The translations under genes and the position numbers were made by a program. Shown in pieces: positions 19,234 through 27,242 of a DNA stretch of 64,000 nucleotides. This DNA comes from Legionella parisiensis (GTDB lineage Bacteria; Pseudomonadota; Gammaproteobacteria; Legionellales; Legionellaceae), in assembly GCF_001467945.1 (NCBI RefSeq), contig NZ_LNYQ01000013.1:1-64000 (forward strand), written 5' to 3'. The notes below the pieces were generated by a model, which saw nothing but the letters and a program-made list of their open reading frames with translations, was not told the DNA's origin and did not search any database. The first letter of the stretch is position 1. Each line of letters begins with the position of its first letter.

Positions 19234-20484
19234 ATGAAATATTACCAAATTAAAGAAATTAGCCACATGACCTCATTAACAATAAGGTCACTACAATATT
19301 ACGATGAAATTGGTCTATTAAAGCCAACAAAGCGCTCAATAAGTGGTTATCGTCTTTATTCTGAAGCGGATTTAATCCGATTACAACAAATTACCACTTT
19401 AAAGTTTTTGGGATTTTCTTTATCAACGATTAAAAAAATTATGGAAAATCCCCATTTCGATCTGATGATGTCTATTGGTATACAGGCGCGTGAGTTAACT
19501 GAGAAAGCGGCACGAATTAATGAAGCGGCATCATTACTCACTTATATTTCAAGCCAAATGGAAATGAATCAACCAGTGAATTGGAAAAGCACTGCAAAAA
19601 TTATAGAAATATTGGAGTTAAATACAATGAATGATCAGATATTACAAAAGTATCAATCCGAAGCGGAGCAATCCGAGTTAGGTAAAAAATCTGCATATGA
19701 TGAAACGTATAATCCAGATCGATTATACCCCATTCCGCGCGCTGGAAAGCGCCAAGAAATCGGCGTTGATCCCGTTCAATTACCTTTTTATGGCTTTGAT
19801 TGCTGGAATCATTATGAGGTTTCCTGGCTTAATGCCAGAGGCAAACCTATGGTTGCGATTGCTGAATTGTTTTATGACTGTAGTTCGCCTAACTTGATTG
19901 AGTCAAAATCACTAAAACTTTATTTTAATTCATTCAACAATACTCGAATTCAAAATGTTCGTGAATTGGAAAATACAATTAAAAAGGACTTACAAGAACG
20001 TATTGGTGCAGAGGTTGGGGTGCATGTTCACCTTTTGGAATCAACCAGTCAGTTTGCTATACAACAGCCTTTAATAGGGGAGTTACTTGATGATCTTGAT
20101 ATAGAATGTTCTATTTATCTTGTTGAGCCTTCATTTCTCACTGTAAGCGATGAAATTGTGGAAGAAACCTTATTTTCCAACCTATTGAAATCAAATTGTC
20201 TGGTTACAGACCAGCCTGATTGGGGAAGCGTACAAATCACTTATAAAGGAAAAAAAATTAATCGAGAAGGTTTATTGAAATATCTTGTTTCATATCGAAA
20301 TCATAATGAGTTTCACGAACAATGTATTGAGCGTATTTTTGTTGATATTATGAACTACTGCAAGCCTGAAAAACTGACTGTATATGGACGTTATACACGA
20401 CGAGGTGGCTTGGATATTAACCCATATCGATCTACAGAAAAGAGCACTTTTGCTGGTAAAAATTTGCGCTTGGTCCGTCAGTAG
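19234..20484 (+). CDS. queF: Fusion of a MerR DNA-binding domain with a complete QueF (preQ0 reductase)
   Basis: Residues 1-125 are a MerR winged helix and dimerisation helix (YYQIKEISHMTSLTIRSLQYYD; ISGYRLYSEADLIRL). Residues 132-416 are a type II QueF, the NADPH-dependent enzyme that reduces preQ0 to preQ1 in queuosine synthesis. All catalytic positions are kept with a constant offset of 132 from E. coli QueF: Cys322 (Cys190), Asp329 (Asp197), His361-Glu362 (His229-Glu230), plus the ESKSLKLYFNS NADPH-binding motif. Met132 (ATG 19627) has its own GGAG at 19614-19617, so a free 285-aa QueF may also be made. There is no frameshift or stop between the domains. The MerR ligand domain seen in the neighbouring paralogue is replaced by QueF. 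It could be a preQ0-sensing regulator or just a read-through fusion that leaves queF under a MerR promoter. Confidence 0.9.
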   Translation: MKYYQIKEISHMTSLTIRSLQYYDEIGLLKPTKRSISGYRLYSEADLIRLQQITTLKFLGFSLSTIKKIMENPHFDLMMSIGIQARELTEKAARINEAASLLTYISSQMEMNQPVNWKSTAKIIEILELNTMNDQILQKYQSEAEQSELGKKSAYDETYNPDRLYPIPRAGKRQEIGVDPVQLPFYGFDCWNHYEVSWLNARGKPMVAIAELFYDCSSPNLIESKSLKLYFNSFNNTRIQNVRELENTIKKDLQERIGAEVGVHVHLLESTSQFAIQQPLIGELLDDLDIECSIYLVEPSFLTVSDEIVEETLFSNLLKSNCLVTDQPDWGSVQITYKGKKINREGLLKYLVSYRNHNEFHEQCIERIFVDIMNYCKPEKLTVYGRYTRRGGLDINPYRSTEKSTFAGKNLRLVRQ

Positions 20485-20775
20485 CTTAGCTGTGCCAACC
20501 TAAAGATTTAGAAGTAACTGGTAGGCTGATGCTAAGCGTAACGTAGCCCAACAAAATGACTTAGCATGTTGCAGGGGCTTGGCGCAAACCTGCATCAGAT
20601 AAAGATAAAACGAATAGTGTAAACTATTTAATCAGGGTATCGGCCTGATATTTTTTCTATGGCGCAATCAATCATTGAATCATTAGGACGATACTCTGTT
20701 ACTTTACAGGATGCGGCATTACTGTGTTCTGTAGTTTGATGTTTCAAAGAAATTTTCATTGAAACACCCCATTGA
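20485..20775. other. Non-coding gap between merR-queF and the MFS gene
   Basis: The gap holds the REP-like sequence at 20521-20552 and a 25-nt palindrome (20741-20765, GTTTCAA...TTGAAAC) that could end the minus-strand MFS transcript, though it has few G-C pairs and no T-run. A 26-codon reading frame at 20659-20739 has no ribosome binding site. I see no further gene. Confidence 0.5.
20521..20552. repeat. REP-like intergenic sequence
   Basis: GTAGGCTGATGCTAAGCGTA followed by ACGTAGCCCAAC has the look of the short GTAGG...TAGCGTAGCGTA...CCCAAC intergenic repeats of many proteobacteria: GGCT near the start can pair with AGCC near the end. Only one copy is seen in this window, so repeat status is inferred from form. 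Confidence 0.4.
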
Positions 20776-22134
20776 TTAGCGATTTCCGCTCTGAATTATT
20801 ATTTCAGCACTGCCTGCAAGATAGTGATCTTTGTTCACACGTAAATAAATTATCCGCTCATCTTCCGCGAATGCTACTTCAATCACTCCTTTAACCTGTA
20901 ACAATTCATTGATGAGATTTAATTTTTTTCCAGTCCAGGAACAGGGCAAAATAAGTGTTGCGATAGACACGTTGGGCTTCATAGAAAAAGAAACAAGTAG
21001 CCATAAAACACTTAAGATGGTATTAGTAATAAAAATTCCCCTGCTGCCACTCCATTGATACAAAACACCTGACATTGATCCACCAATAAAAAGTCCTAAA
21101 AATTGGCTTGTTGAATAAACACCCATAGCAGTCCCTTTACTGTTAGGGTTTGCCTGTCTGGATACCAAAGAGGGTAATGCCGCTTCGAGAATGTTAAAAG
21201 CAATAAAATAAATTAACATGAGGAAGGATAGACTAAGCCAATTTTGAAAACTATAGGCTAATAATAATTGCGCTATTATGATTGTGAGTACGGATAAAAT
21301 AAAAACACTTTTCATGCGCTTTTTCTTTTCTGCAATCACAATAAACGGGATCATGAGTATAAATGAAATGAGCATAAGGGGCAGATAAAAATGCCATTGC
21401 TGTGATAAATGACCCTGTTCTACCTGTTTTCTTAAGATATAGGGGATGGCAAAAAATGTTGCTGTAAGAATAAAATGCTGACAAAAAATGCCTATATTAA
21501 GGCGTTGTAGTTGTAGATTAGAAATAACTTGTTTCAATAAAGCGGGATTTGTTTCACTATCAATGTGAAAACGTTCGTTTACAGGTTTAGGAATTACTAA
21601 ATGAAGCAAACCTATCCCTATAATCGCCAATAAAGTAGTTAGGCAAAAAATACCAGATAGACCAAAGTGATGGGTAATAGCCGGGCTAATTACCATGGCC
21701 AAGCTAAATGAAGTGCCTATGGTCATACCTATGACCGCCATTGCTTTGGTACGTTGTTCATCAGGCGTTAAATCAGCAAGCAAAGCAATTAAAACGCTGC
21801 CAATTGCACCTGTTCCTTGTAAGGTTCTGGCAAGAATCATCCCATAAATAGAATCAGTAATGGCGCCCAGCAAACTACCAAAAGCAAAAAGGATTAGGCC
21901 CACAGTAATCATGGGTTTTCTTCCTATTCTATCGGAAAGCATGCCAAAGGGCATTTGAAGAAGCCCTTGCGCAAGACCATAAATTCCTAGAGCAAGACCC
22001 ACCAAAGCAGGAGAGGCGCCCTGCAAATTTTCTGCATAAATGCTAAATACAGGGATGAGTAAAAACAAACCGAGCATGCGAAAGGAAAAAATCGCAGCGA
22101 TAGGAAACACAGTTTTAAACCAAGAATGCTTCAT
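20776..22134 (-). CDS. MFS transporter of the YajR type (12 membrane segments plus C-terminal ferredoxin-like domain)
   Basis: A major facilitator superfamily transporter, probably proton-driven export. The 452-aa product shows the MFS motif A DRIGRKPM between helices 2 and 3 (about residues 68-75) and motif-B-like LARTLQGTGAIGSVL. About twelve hydrophobic segments reach residue 390. The last 60 residues are soluble (LNLINELLQVKGVIEVAFAE, then IIYLRVNKDHY), as in the YAM domain of E. coli YajR. The substrate is unknown. It is convergent with merR-queF. Confidence 0.88.
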   Translation of the reverse strand: MKHSWFKTVFPIAAIFSFRMLGLFLLIPVFSIYAENLQGASPALVGLALGIYGLAQGLLQMPFGMLSDRIGRKPMITVGLILFAFGSLLGAITDSIYGMILARTLQGTGAIGSVLIALLADLTPDEQRTKAMAVIGMTIGTSFSLAMVISPAITHHFGLSGIFCLTTLLAIIGIGLLHLVIPKPVNERFHIDSETNPALLKQVISNLQLQRLNIGIFCQHFILTATFFAIPYILRKQVEQGHLSQQWHFYLPLMLISFILMIPFIVIAEKKKRMKSVFILSVLTIIIAQLLLAYSFQNWLSLSFLMLIYFIAFNILEAALPSLVSRQANPNSKGTAMGVYSTSQFLGLFIGGSMSGVLYQWSGSRGIFITNTILSVLWLLVSFSMKPNVSIATLILPCSWTGKKLNLINELLQVKGVIEVAFAEDERIIYLRVNKDHYLAGSAEIIIQSGNR

Positions 22135-22470
22135 TCATTAATATATATTTATCTTAATCGTGTGCCGATAGTACAAAGTTAGCTCTCTAGAAACAAGATA
22201 TTTAAAAATTTAATGATCTAATCATTGCTTTATCGGTGAATAAAAATGAAAATGTAGCCTTTGTAACCGTTTGTCCAAAAGTATCAATAGACGGCACTCG
22301 GTATTTTGAAATCATATGAGGCGGACCTGGGTTTTATTGGGATAAACTCCACGGGTTTTGTGCGCTTTCACCCGGGTAGATGTAATAGGGATCATGATTT
22401 CTTAAGTTGGTTTTTATCAACAGTAGTATTTTTTATTCATTAGATAAATGATGTTGAAGAGGAATGTTCC
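22135..22470. other. Divergent promoter region, no gene seen
   Basis: About 335 nt between the MFS gene (minus) and the fabL-like gene (plus). The frames are closed by frequent stops. The stretch has a locally G+C-richer part around 22320-22380 with a weak 5-bp hairpin, and is A+T-rich on both sides. No convincing -35/-10 pair or riboswitch was found. It must contain both start regions. Confidence 0.5.
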
Positions 22471-23226
22471 ATGAGTTTGGTTTTTGCGGGTAAAGTTGGG
22501 TTAATTACTGGCGGTGCAAAAGGCATCGGTAAGGCGACTGCATTAAAGCTGGCCCAGGCGGGAAGTGATATTGCCATAGTCTATTACAACAGTTCTGATG
22601 AAGCCCAAGCTTTAGTTGAAGAACTCCATGTCATGGGTCGTAAAGCAATTGCTTTGCAAGCTAATGTAGCGGATCACCAGTCTGTAAAAGAAATGTTTGC
22701 ACAATTCCATGAACATTTTAATCGCCTTGATTTTTTAATTAGTAATGCTGCGAGTGGTGTTTTAAAACCGGCACTTAAGATGTCAACTAAGCATTGGCGC
22801 TGGTGTCTGGAAACCAATGCTTTGGCATTAAATCATTTGGCTACAGAAGGGCATTCACTGATGCCCAAGGGTAGTCGCATTGTCGCTTTATCTAGCCTTG
22901 GGGCCTCTCGGGCAATTCCAAATTATGCATTTATTGGTGCATCTAAAGCAGCACTTGAAGCTTTAGTTCGTTCTTTGAGTCTTGAGTTGGCTGTTAACGG
23001 CATTACAGTGAATACTGTTTCTGCTGGGGTAGTTGATACTGATGCATTAAAGCATTTCCCTAATAGGGAACAGTTACTTGATGAGTACCAAGCCCGCTCA
23101 CTGGCTGATAGACCTCTAACAACACAAGATGTGGCTAATGCCATTTATCTCTTATGCTTACCCGAAGCATCCATGATTAATGGACATACTTTATTTGTCG
23201 ATGCAGGGTATAGTCAGGTTGGTTAA
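22471..23226 (+). CDS. fabL: FabL-type enoyl-ACP reductase (short-chain dehydrogenase)
   Basis: This SDR has the Rossmann motif GGAKGIG (residues 14-20) and resembles Bacillus FabL (enoyl-ACP reductase III) rather than FabG: shared blocks include NAASGVL, the HW.W pair, and VDTDALKHFPNRE. Tyr152 and Lys159 stand in a Y-x6-K spacing, as in FabL (Tyr151/Lys158), not the Y-x3-K of FabG. It would reduce the trans-2 double bond in the last step of each elongation round. It comes before the long-chain fatty acid operon with an 88-nt gap holding a separate promoter, so it may serve that pathway. Confidence 0.8.
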   Translation: MSLVFAGKVGLITGGAKGIGKATALKLAQAGSDIAIVYYNSSDEAQALVEELHVMGRKAIALQANVADHQSVKEMFAQFHEHFNRLDFLISNAASGVLKPALKMSTKHWRWCLETNALALNHLATEGHSLMPKGSRIVALSSLGASRAIPNYAFIGASKAALEALVRSLSLELAVNGITVNTVSAGVVDTDALKHFPNREQLLDEYQARSLADRPLTTQDVANAIYLLCLPEASMINGHTLFVDAGYSQVG

Positions 23227-23266
23227 TGCCTTGCCACTCTTAATTTTGTGTCTTTAAAAAAATATA

Positions 23267-23275
23267 TGGTATAAT
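23267..23275 (+). promoter_or_regulatory. Extended -10 promoter ahead of the acyl carrier protein gene (TGGTATAAT)
   Basis: TGGTATAAT contains a perfect TATAAT with the TGn extension; a poor -35 (TTGTGT, 18-nt spacer) precedes it. Predicted start near 23282 gives a leader of about 33 nt ending in the TGAGGG ribosome binding site. It separates the fabL-like gene from the five-gene operon. Confidence 0.6.
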
Positions 23276-23314
23276 TTCGGGCTTTGTAAATTAGCTGATT
23301 TCTGAGGGCAAAAT

Positions 23315-23728
23315 ATGAATGTAGCAGACGTTTATCCTAAAGTTAGAGAAATTGTTGCTGATGTGCTAGTAATTGATGCAGAAGAAATATCTCTTAACAG
23401 TCGATTGATAGCAGATCTAGGCGCTGAATCTATTGATTTTCTTGATTTAGTTTTCCAATTGGAAAAAGAATTCAAAATTAAAATTCCTCGTGGTCAATTG
23501 GAAAAAAATGCACGAGGTGATTTGGCAGAAGATGAATTCGAGAAAGGTGGTATCATCACTGAACAAGGTTTGATTGCATTGCAAAATTATTTAAGTGAAG
23601 TTCCTGCAGAACAATTCAAGTCAAATATGAAAGTCAATGAAATACCAATGTTATTTACCATTGAAACGTTTTGTAAATTAGTCGTTGCTGCGACCAAGGA
23701 ACAACAAACCGCTGGAGCTGAGGTTTAA
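23315..23728 (+). CDS. Long acyl carrier protein, AcpXL-like, for very-long-chain fatty acid synthesis
   Basis: The phosphopantetheine site is Ser39 in LGAESIDFLDL, a variant of the usual DSL motif with Glu before Ser. At 137 aa it is much longer than the common 78-aa ACP: about 25 residues (RGQLEKNARGDLAEDEFEKG) sit between helices II and III and a C-terminal extension is present. Specialised ACPs of the rhizobial AcpXL type carry C26-C28 acyl chains for lipid A. The following four genes match that pathway in order. Confidence 0.8.
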   Translation: MNVADVYPKVREIVADVLVIDAEEISLNSRLIADLGAESIDFLDLVFQLEKEFKIKIPRGQLEKNARGDLAEDEFEKGGIITEQGLIALQNYLSEVPAEQFKSNMKVNEIPMLFTIETFCKLVVAATKEQQTAGAEV

Positions 23729-23773
23729 TTCTGGTGTTACTAAAATCTAGAGAATAGGGCATAATAAATACTG

Positions 23774-24667
23774 ATGAGATTCTTATTTGTTGATCGTATA
23801 GTAGAGTCATCTCCTGGACAGTTGATCCGTGGAGTCAAGCATGTTACATCAAATGATGCATTCCTCACAGTTGATGAACAGGGGCGTCCCTGTTTTATCC
23901 CTTCTTTAATCGGAGAAACACTAGGACAATTGGCCGCATGGAATGTGATGGAGCTGCAGGGTTTTACCCGTAGGCCTGTTGCTGGTATCGTCGCCAGTGC
24001 GTCCATGCATCGGCGGGCTTTTGTAGGTGAGACATTATTGCTTGAGTCAGTTATTAAACATATAGATGATTCGGTAATGCAATACCGGAGCGAAGCCAAG
24101 GTGGGTAATGATCTTGTTTTTCGCATTGAAGGTGCTTTGGGCCCTTTACTACCAATGGCTGATTTTATTGATGTGGATGAAGTAAGGCAGCAGTTTTCTG
24201 AAATTAATCGTCCTGGGGATTGGTCAGTTATTAGCCAGGAGAGTGCACCAGTATTGAACGATGACATCATTATGGGTTTGGAATTGCCCGTAATGCCCAT
24301 GACTTTTGATAGAGTTTGCTCCAGTGAACCAGGGGTTAGTTTAATCGCTGAAAAAAGAATATCACGAGCAGCACCTTATTTTGCGGATCATTTCCCTAGG
24401 AAGCCCGTATTACCTCTGACGGTATTATTGGAGTGTAAGTTAAATTTGACCTATGAATTTATTCGACGTGCGGGATATTCAGTTCACTATAAAGTGAGTG
24501 AATTGCGCAGAATAAAAATGAATGATTTCGTCTATCCGGGTGATATTCTTGAGTGTTTTGTAACTGTCAAAAAACAAACAGAAGATGAGTTGATCCTGGC
24601 TTATCGTAGTGAGGTGGCAGGCAAGCGTGTTTGTGTTGTGGATGTAGTACTTAATTCCCAGAGGTAA
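23774..24667 (+). CDS. Double-hotdog 3-hydroxyacyl-ACP dehydratase (FabZ-like)
   Basis: The 297-aa product contains two hotdog folds. The C-terminal one has the FabZ signature DHFPRKPVLPLTVLLE with catalytic His206 and Glu220. The N-terminal one has PCFIPSLIGETLGQLAAW at the equivalent position, lacking HFP but keeping Glu48. It should remove water from long 3-hydroxyacyl-ACP. FabZ is normally 150 aa and works as a dimer; here one chain holds a pseudo-dimer with one clear active-site His. It lies between the ACP and the ketosynthases. Confidence 0.8.
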   Translation: MRFLFVDRIVESSPGQLIRGVKHVTSNDAFLTVDEQGRPCFIPSLIGETLGQLAAWNVMELQGFTRRPVAGIVASASMHRRAFVGETLLLESVIKHIDDSVMQYRSEAKVGNDLVFRIEGALGPLLPMADFIDVDEVRQQFSEINRPGDWSVISQESAPVLNDDIIMGLELPVMPMTFDRVCSSEPGVSLIAEKRISRAAPYFADHFPRKPVLPLTVLLECKLNLTYEFIRRAGYSVHYKVSELRRIKMNDFVYPGDILECFVTVKKQTEDELILAYRSEVAGKRVCVVDVVLNSQR

Positions 24668-24672
24668 ATAAA

Positions 24673-25971
24673 GTGAAAAAAAGACGAGTGGCTATTACAG
24701 GTTTGGGAGCAGTTTCTCCTTTAGGACTTGATGTGCAGTCCACATGGTCCAATTTATTGGAAGGTCGGTCGGGCATTGCTGAAATCAAGCAGTTTGATGC
24801 CAGTGCTTTTCCAGCTTATATTGCGGCTGAGGTGAAAAATTTTACACTCGATCCCAAATTAACCACAAAACGTAGTCGCTTTTCTGTATATTTTACACGA
24901 TATGCTCTTGAGGCAGCGCAACAAGCGTTTGATGATGCGGGTATCTTGCCTACAGGACAAACGGCAGCACAGTGGGGTGTAGTTACAGGCAGCGGTATGA
25001 TGACTGCTGAGTTTGACTATCTGTCTCGATTTCAACAATCTTGTGCTCAAGATGGTGAAGCGGATTGGGAGAAATTACTTGCGGACACGCGAGAATTTTA
25101 CAAATTATCTGATTTTGGTAAAACAACTCCAAACTCAGGGTTATCTTTATTGATTCAACAATTTGGAATTAGAGGTTATGCTTCCTCGGTACATACAGCG
25201 TGTGCTTCGGGAGGACAAGCTTTAGGGTTGGCAATGCAAGTTATTCGTCGAGGCGAAGCGGATTTTATGCTGGCTGGCGGATTTGATTCAATGATTAATC
25301 CTTTGGGGTTATCCAGTTTTTGCTTATTAGGTGCATTATCTACTTATAATAGTACACCTGAAACAGCGAGTCGACCTTTTGATGCAACACGTAATGGTTT
25401 TGTCTTGGGGGAAGGTGCTGCTTTTTTAATTTTGGAAGAATGGAGTAAAGCAAAAGCGCGCGGTGCTCGTATTTATGCTGAGCTAGCCGGCGAGGGGAAC
25501 TCCTTAAGCTCTTATCGAATTACTGATTCACATCCAAATGGTGATGGAGCTATTCAAGCAATTGAACGCGCTCTCCAGGATGCTGGAGTACAGGCTTCTG
25601 ATGTGGATTATATTAATGCACATGGTACTTCGACCAAGATGAATGACTTAAGTGAAACGAATGCAATTAAAGCAGTTTTTGGGGAATATATCGGAAACTT
25701 GCCTGTAAGTTCGACCAAAAGTCAGACCGGACATTTGATTGCTGCAGCAGGGGCGCTGGAGGCTGTATTATCTGTTAAATCTATAGAGCAGGCCCAGATA
25801 CCCAAGACTGCTAATTTAACGACTCCAGATCCAGAATGTGATTTAGATTATGTAGTTGATGGGCCGCGTGAACGTTCTTTAGGTGTGGTTTTATCCAATT
25901 CTTTTGGATTTGGTGGCTCAAATAGTTGCTTGTTATTTAAGCATCCTGAGTTTGAAGGAGCAGGTCTATGA
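24673..25971 (+). CDS. 3-oxoacyl-ACP synthase (FabF-like), catalytic, long-chain elongation
   Basis: A KAS II-type condensing enzyme. The Cys-His-His triad is complete: Cys177 in HTACASGGQA, His317 in NAHGTSTKMND and His354 in KSQTGHLIAAAG. Length 432 aa. GTG start after an AGAGGT site, 5 nt from the dehydratase stop; the next gene starts inside its last codons (ATGAG overlap). By order it corresponds to FabF2 of the rhizobial acpXL cluster. Confidence 0.88.
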   Translation: MKKRRVAITGLGAVSPLGLDVQSTWSNLLEGRSGIAEIKQFDASAFPAYIAAEVKNFTLDPKLTTKRSRFSVYFTRYALEAAQQAFDDAGILPTGQTAAQWGVVTGSGMMTAEFDYLSRFQQSCAQDGEADWEKLLADTREFYKLSDFGKTTPNSGLSLLIQQFGIRGYASSVHTACASGGQALGLAMQVIRRGEADFMLAGGFDSMINPLGLSSFCLLGALSTYNSTPETASRPFDATRNGFVLGEGAAFLILEEWSKAKARGARIYAELAGEGNSLSSYRITDSHPNGDGAIQAIERALQDAGVQASDVDYINAHGTSTKMNDLSETNAIKAVFGEYIGNLPVSSTKSQTGHLIAAAGALEAVLSVKSIEQAQIPKTANLTTPDPECDLDYVVDGPRERSLGVVLSNSFGFGGSNSCLLFKHPEFEGAGL

Positions 25972-27242
25972 GTCAGAGCAATAGAGTATTCATTACTGGA
26001 CGAAGCGCCCTAACTGCATCAGGCGCTACTGCTGATGCTACGTGGGATGCGATTCTTTCTGGTAAAAACGGAATTGCTAAAATGACCCACTGGGATTTAT
26101 CAAGTTGGCCTCATGGATTGGCTGGAGAGTTAAAAGATTTTAATCCTGCAAAAATGTTACCGGATCGTAAGTTGCTGAAAGTTATTTCACGACAGGATGT
26201 GATGGGAATTAATGCTGCGGTACAAGCAATCGAACACAGCCAAATGATTGCTTATCGCGATACTCTTGATGTCCCTGATTCGTTTAATGAGCAAACCGCT
26301 GTTTTTGTGGGCTCTCCTGGAAATAAATATTTTCAACAGTATGATTTTTTGCCTTTGCTGGCAAAAACTCAAGGTGACATGCAGCAATTTGCAGGGCAGC
26401 TTTTCGAAACTGTTCATCCAATGTGGTTATTGCGAATATTACCTAACAATGTTCTTGCATATACAGGGATTACCTATGAATTTAAAGGTCCTAATCATAA
26501 TGTAACGAACCATGCAGTGGGTGGAACGCAAGCTTTGTTGGAAGCATATCATGCTATTAGTAGTGGTCAGGCAGAGCGGGCAGTGGTTGTTGCATATGAT
26601 ATAGCTGAACCCCAAGCCTTGTTTTACTATGAACAATTAGGTGTATTAAGTCATCAACATTTAAAACCTTTTGATGAAGCGCATGATGGCACAATTTTAG
26701 CTGAAGGTGCGGCTGCTTTGATATTGGAAAGTGAAGCAAGTATGCAAGCACGCTCTGCAACGTGCTATGGTGAAATTATTGGTGGATTATCTACTACGGA
26801 AGCAGAAGGGTTATTTTCTCTGGATGCAAGCGGACAACAACTGGCAGAGTTGATGCAGCGGACTTTGGAGCTTGTTAATGTAAGCGCTGAGGATTTAGGT
26901 TTTATTGTTGCCCACGGTAATGGTAATAGTAAATCAGATTATAGCGAATCTCAGGCAATACAAAATGTTTTTGCCCAGAAGCAAATTCCAGTAACCGCAT
27001 TCAAATGGTCTATGGGACATACTATATGTGCTTCCGGGCTGATCGACGCAGTAATGACAACTTATGCGCTTTCATCTGGTTGTGTGCCTGGTATTGCTAA
27101 TTTGCAAAATATTGCATCCAGCTGTAAGGGTCTATCTGTAAGTGCAGAACATCAGCCTCTAAAAAGAGGGCCTTATGCATTGACGATTAATCGCGGGTTT
27201 GCCAGTATGAATGCTTGTTTGGTGATCAAAGCTTGTGACTGA
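25968..27242 (+). CDS. FabF-like protein without the active-site cysteine (chain-length-factor-like partner)
   Basis: The 424-aa product has the ketosynthase fold and keeps two histidines (His316 in VAHGNGNSKSD, His351 in KWSMGHTICASG), but the nucleophile position reads TNHAVGGTQ: His182 stands where Cys is expected. It therefore cannot form the usual acyl-enzyme. Type II polyketide systems pair a working ketosynthase with such a Cys-less chain length factor. The gene overlaps the working ketosynthase by 4 nt, suggesting a heterodimer. It could alternatively act as a malonyl decarboxylase. Confidence 0.82.
   Translation: MSQSNRVFITGRSALTASGATADATWDAILSGKNGIAKMTHWDLSSWPHGLAGELKDFNPAKMLPDRKLLKVISRQDVMGINAAVQAIEHSQMIAYRDTLDVPDSFNEQTAVFVGSPGNKYFQQYDFLPLLAKTQGDMQQFAGQLFETVHPMWLLRILPNNVLAYTGITYEFKGPNHNVTNHAVGGTQALLEAYHAISSGQAERAVVVAYDIAEPQALFYYEQLGVLSHQHLKPFDEAHDGTILAEGAAALILESEASMQARSATCYGEIIGGLSTTEAEGLFSLDASGQQLAELMQRTLELVNVSAEDLGFIVAHGNGNSKSDYSESQAIQNVFAQKQIPVTAFKWSMGHTICASGLIDAVMTTYALSSGCVPGIANLQNIASSCKGLSVSAEHQPLKRGPYALTINRGFASMNACLVIKACD

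Noticed and set aside
20659..20739. 26-codon plus-strand frame MAQSIIESLGRYSVTLQDAA...
   Set aside because: Too short, no ribosome binding site and no recognised family; possibly a remnant but not supported.
22471..23226. Annotating the SDR as FabG
   Set aside because: The Y-x6-K spacing and the NAASGVL and DTDALKHFPNRE blocks match FabL, not FabG with its Y-x3-K.
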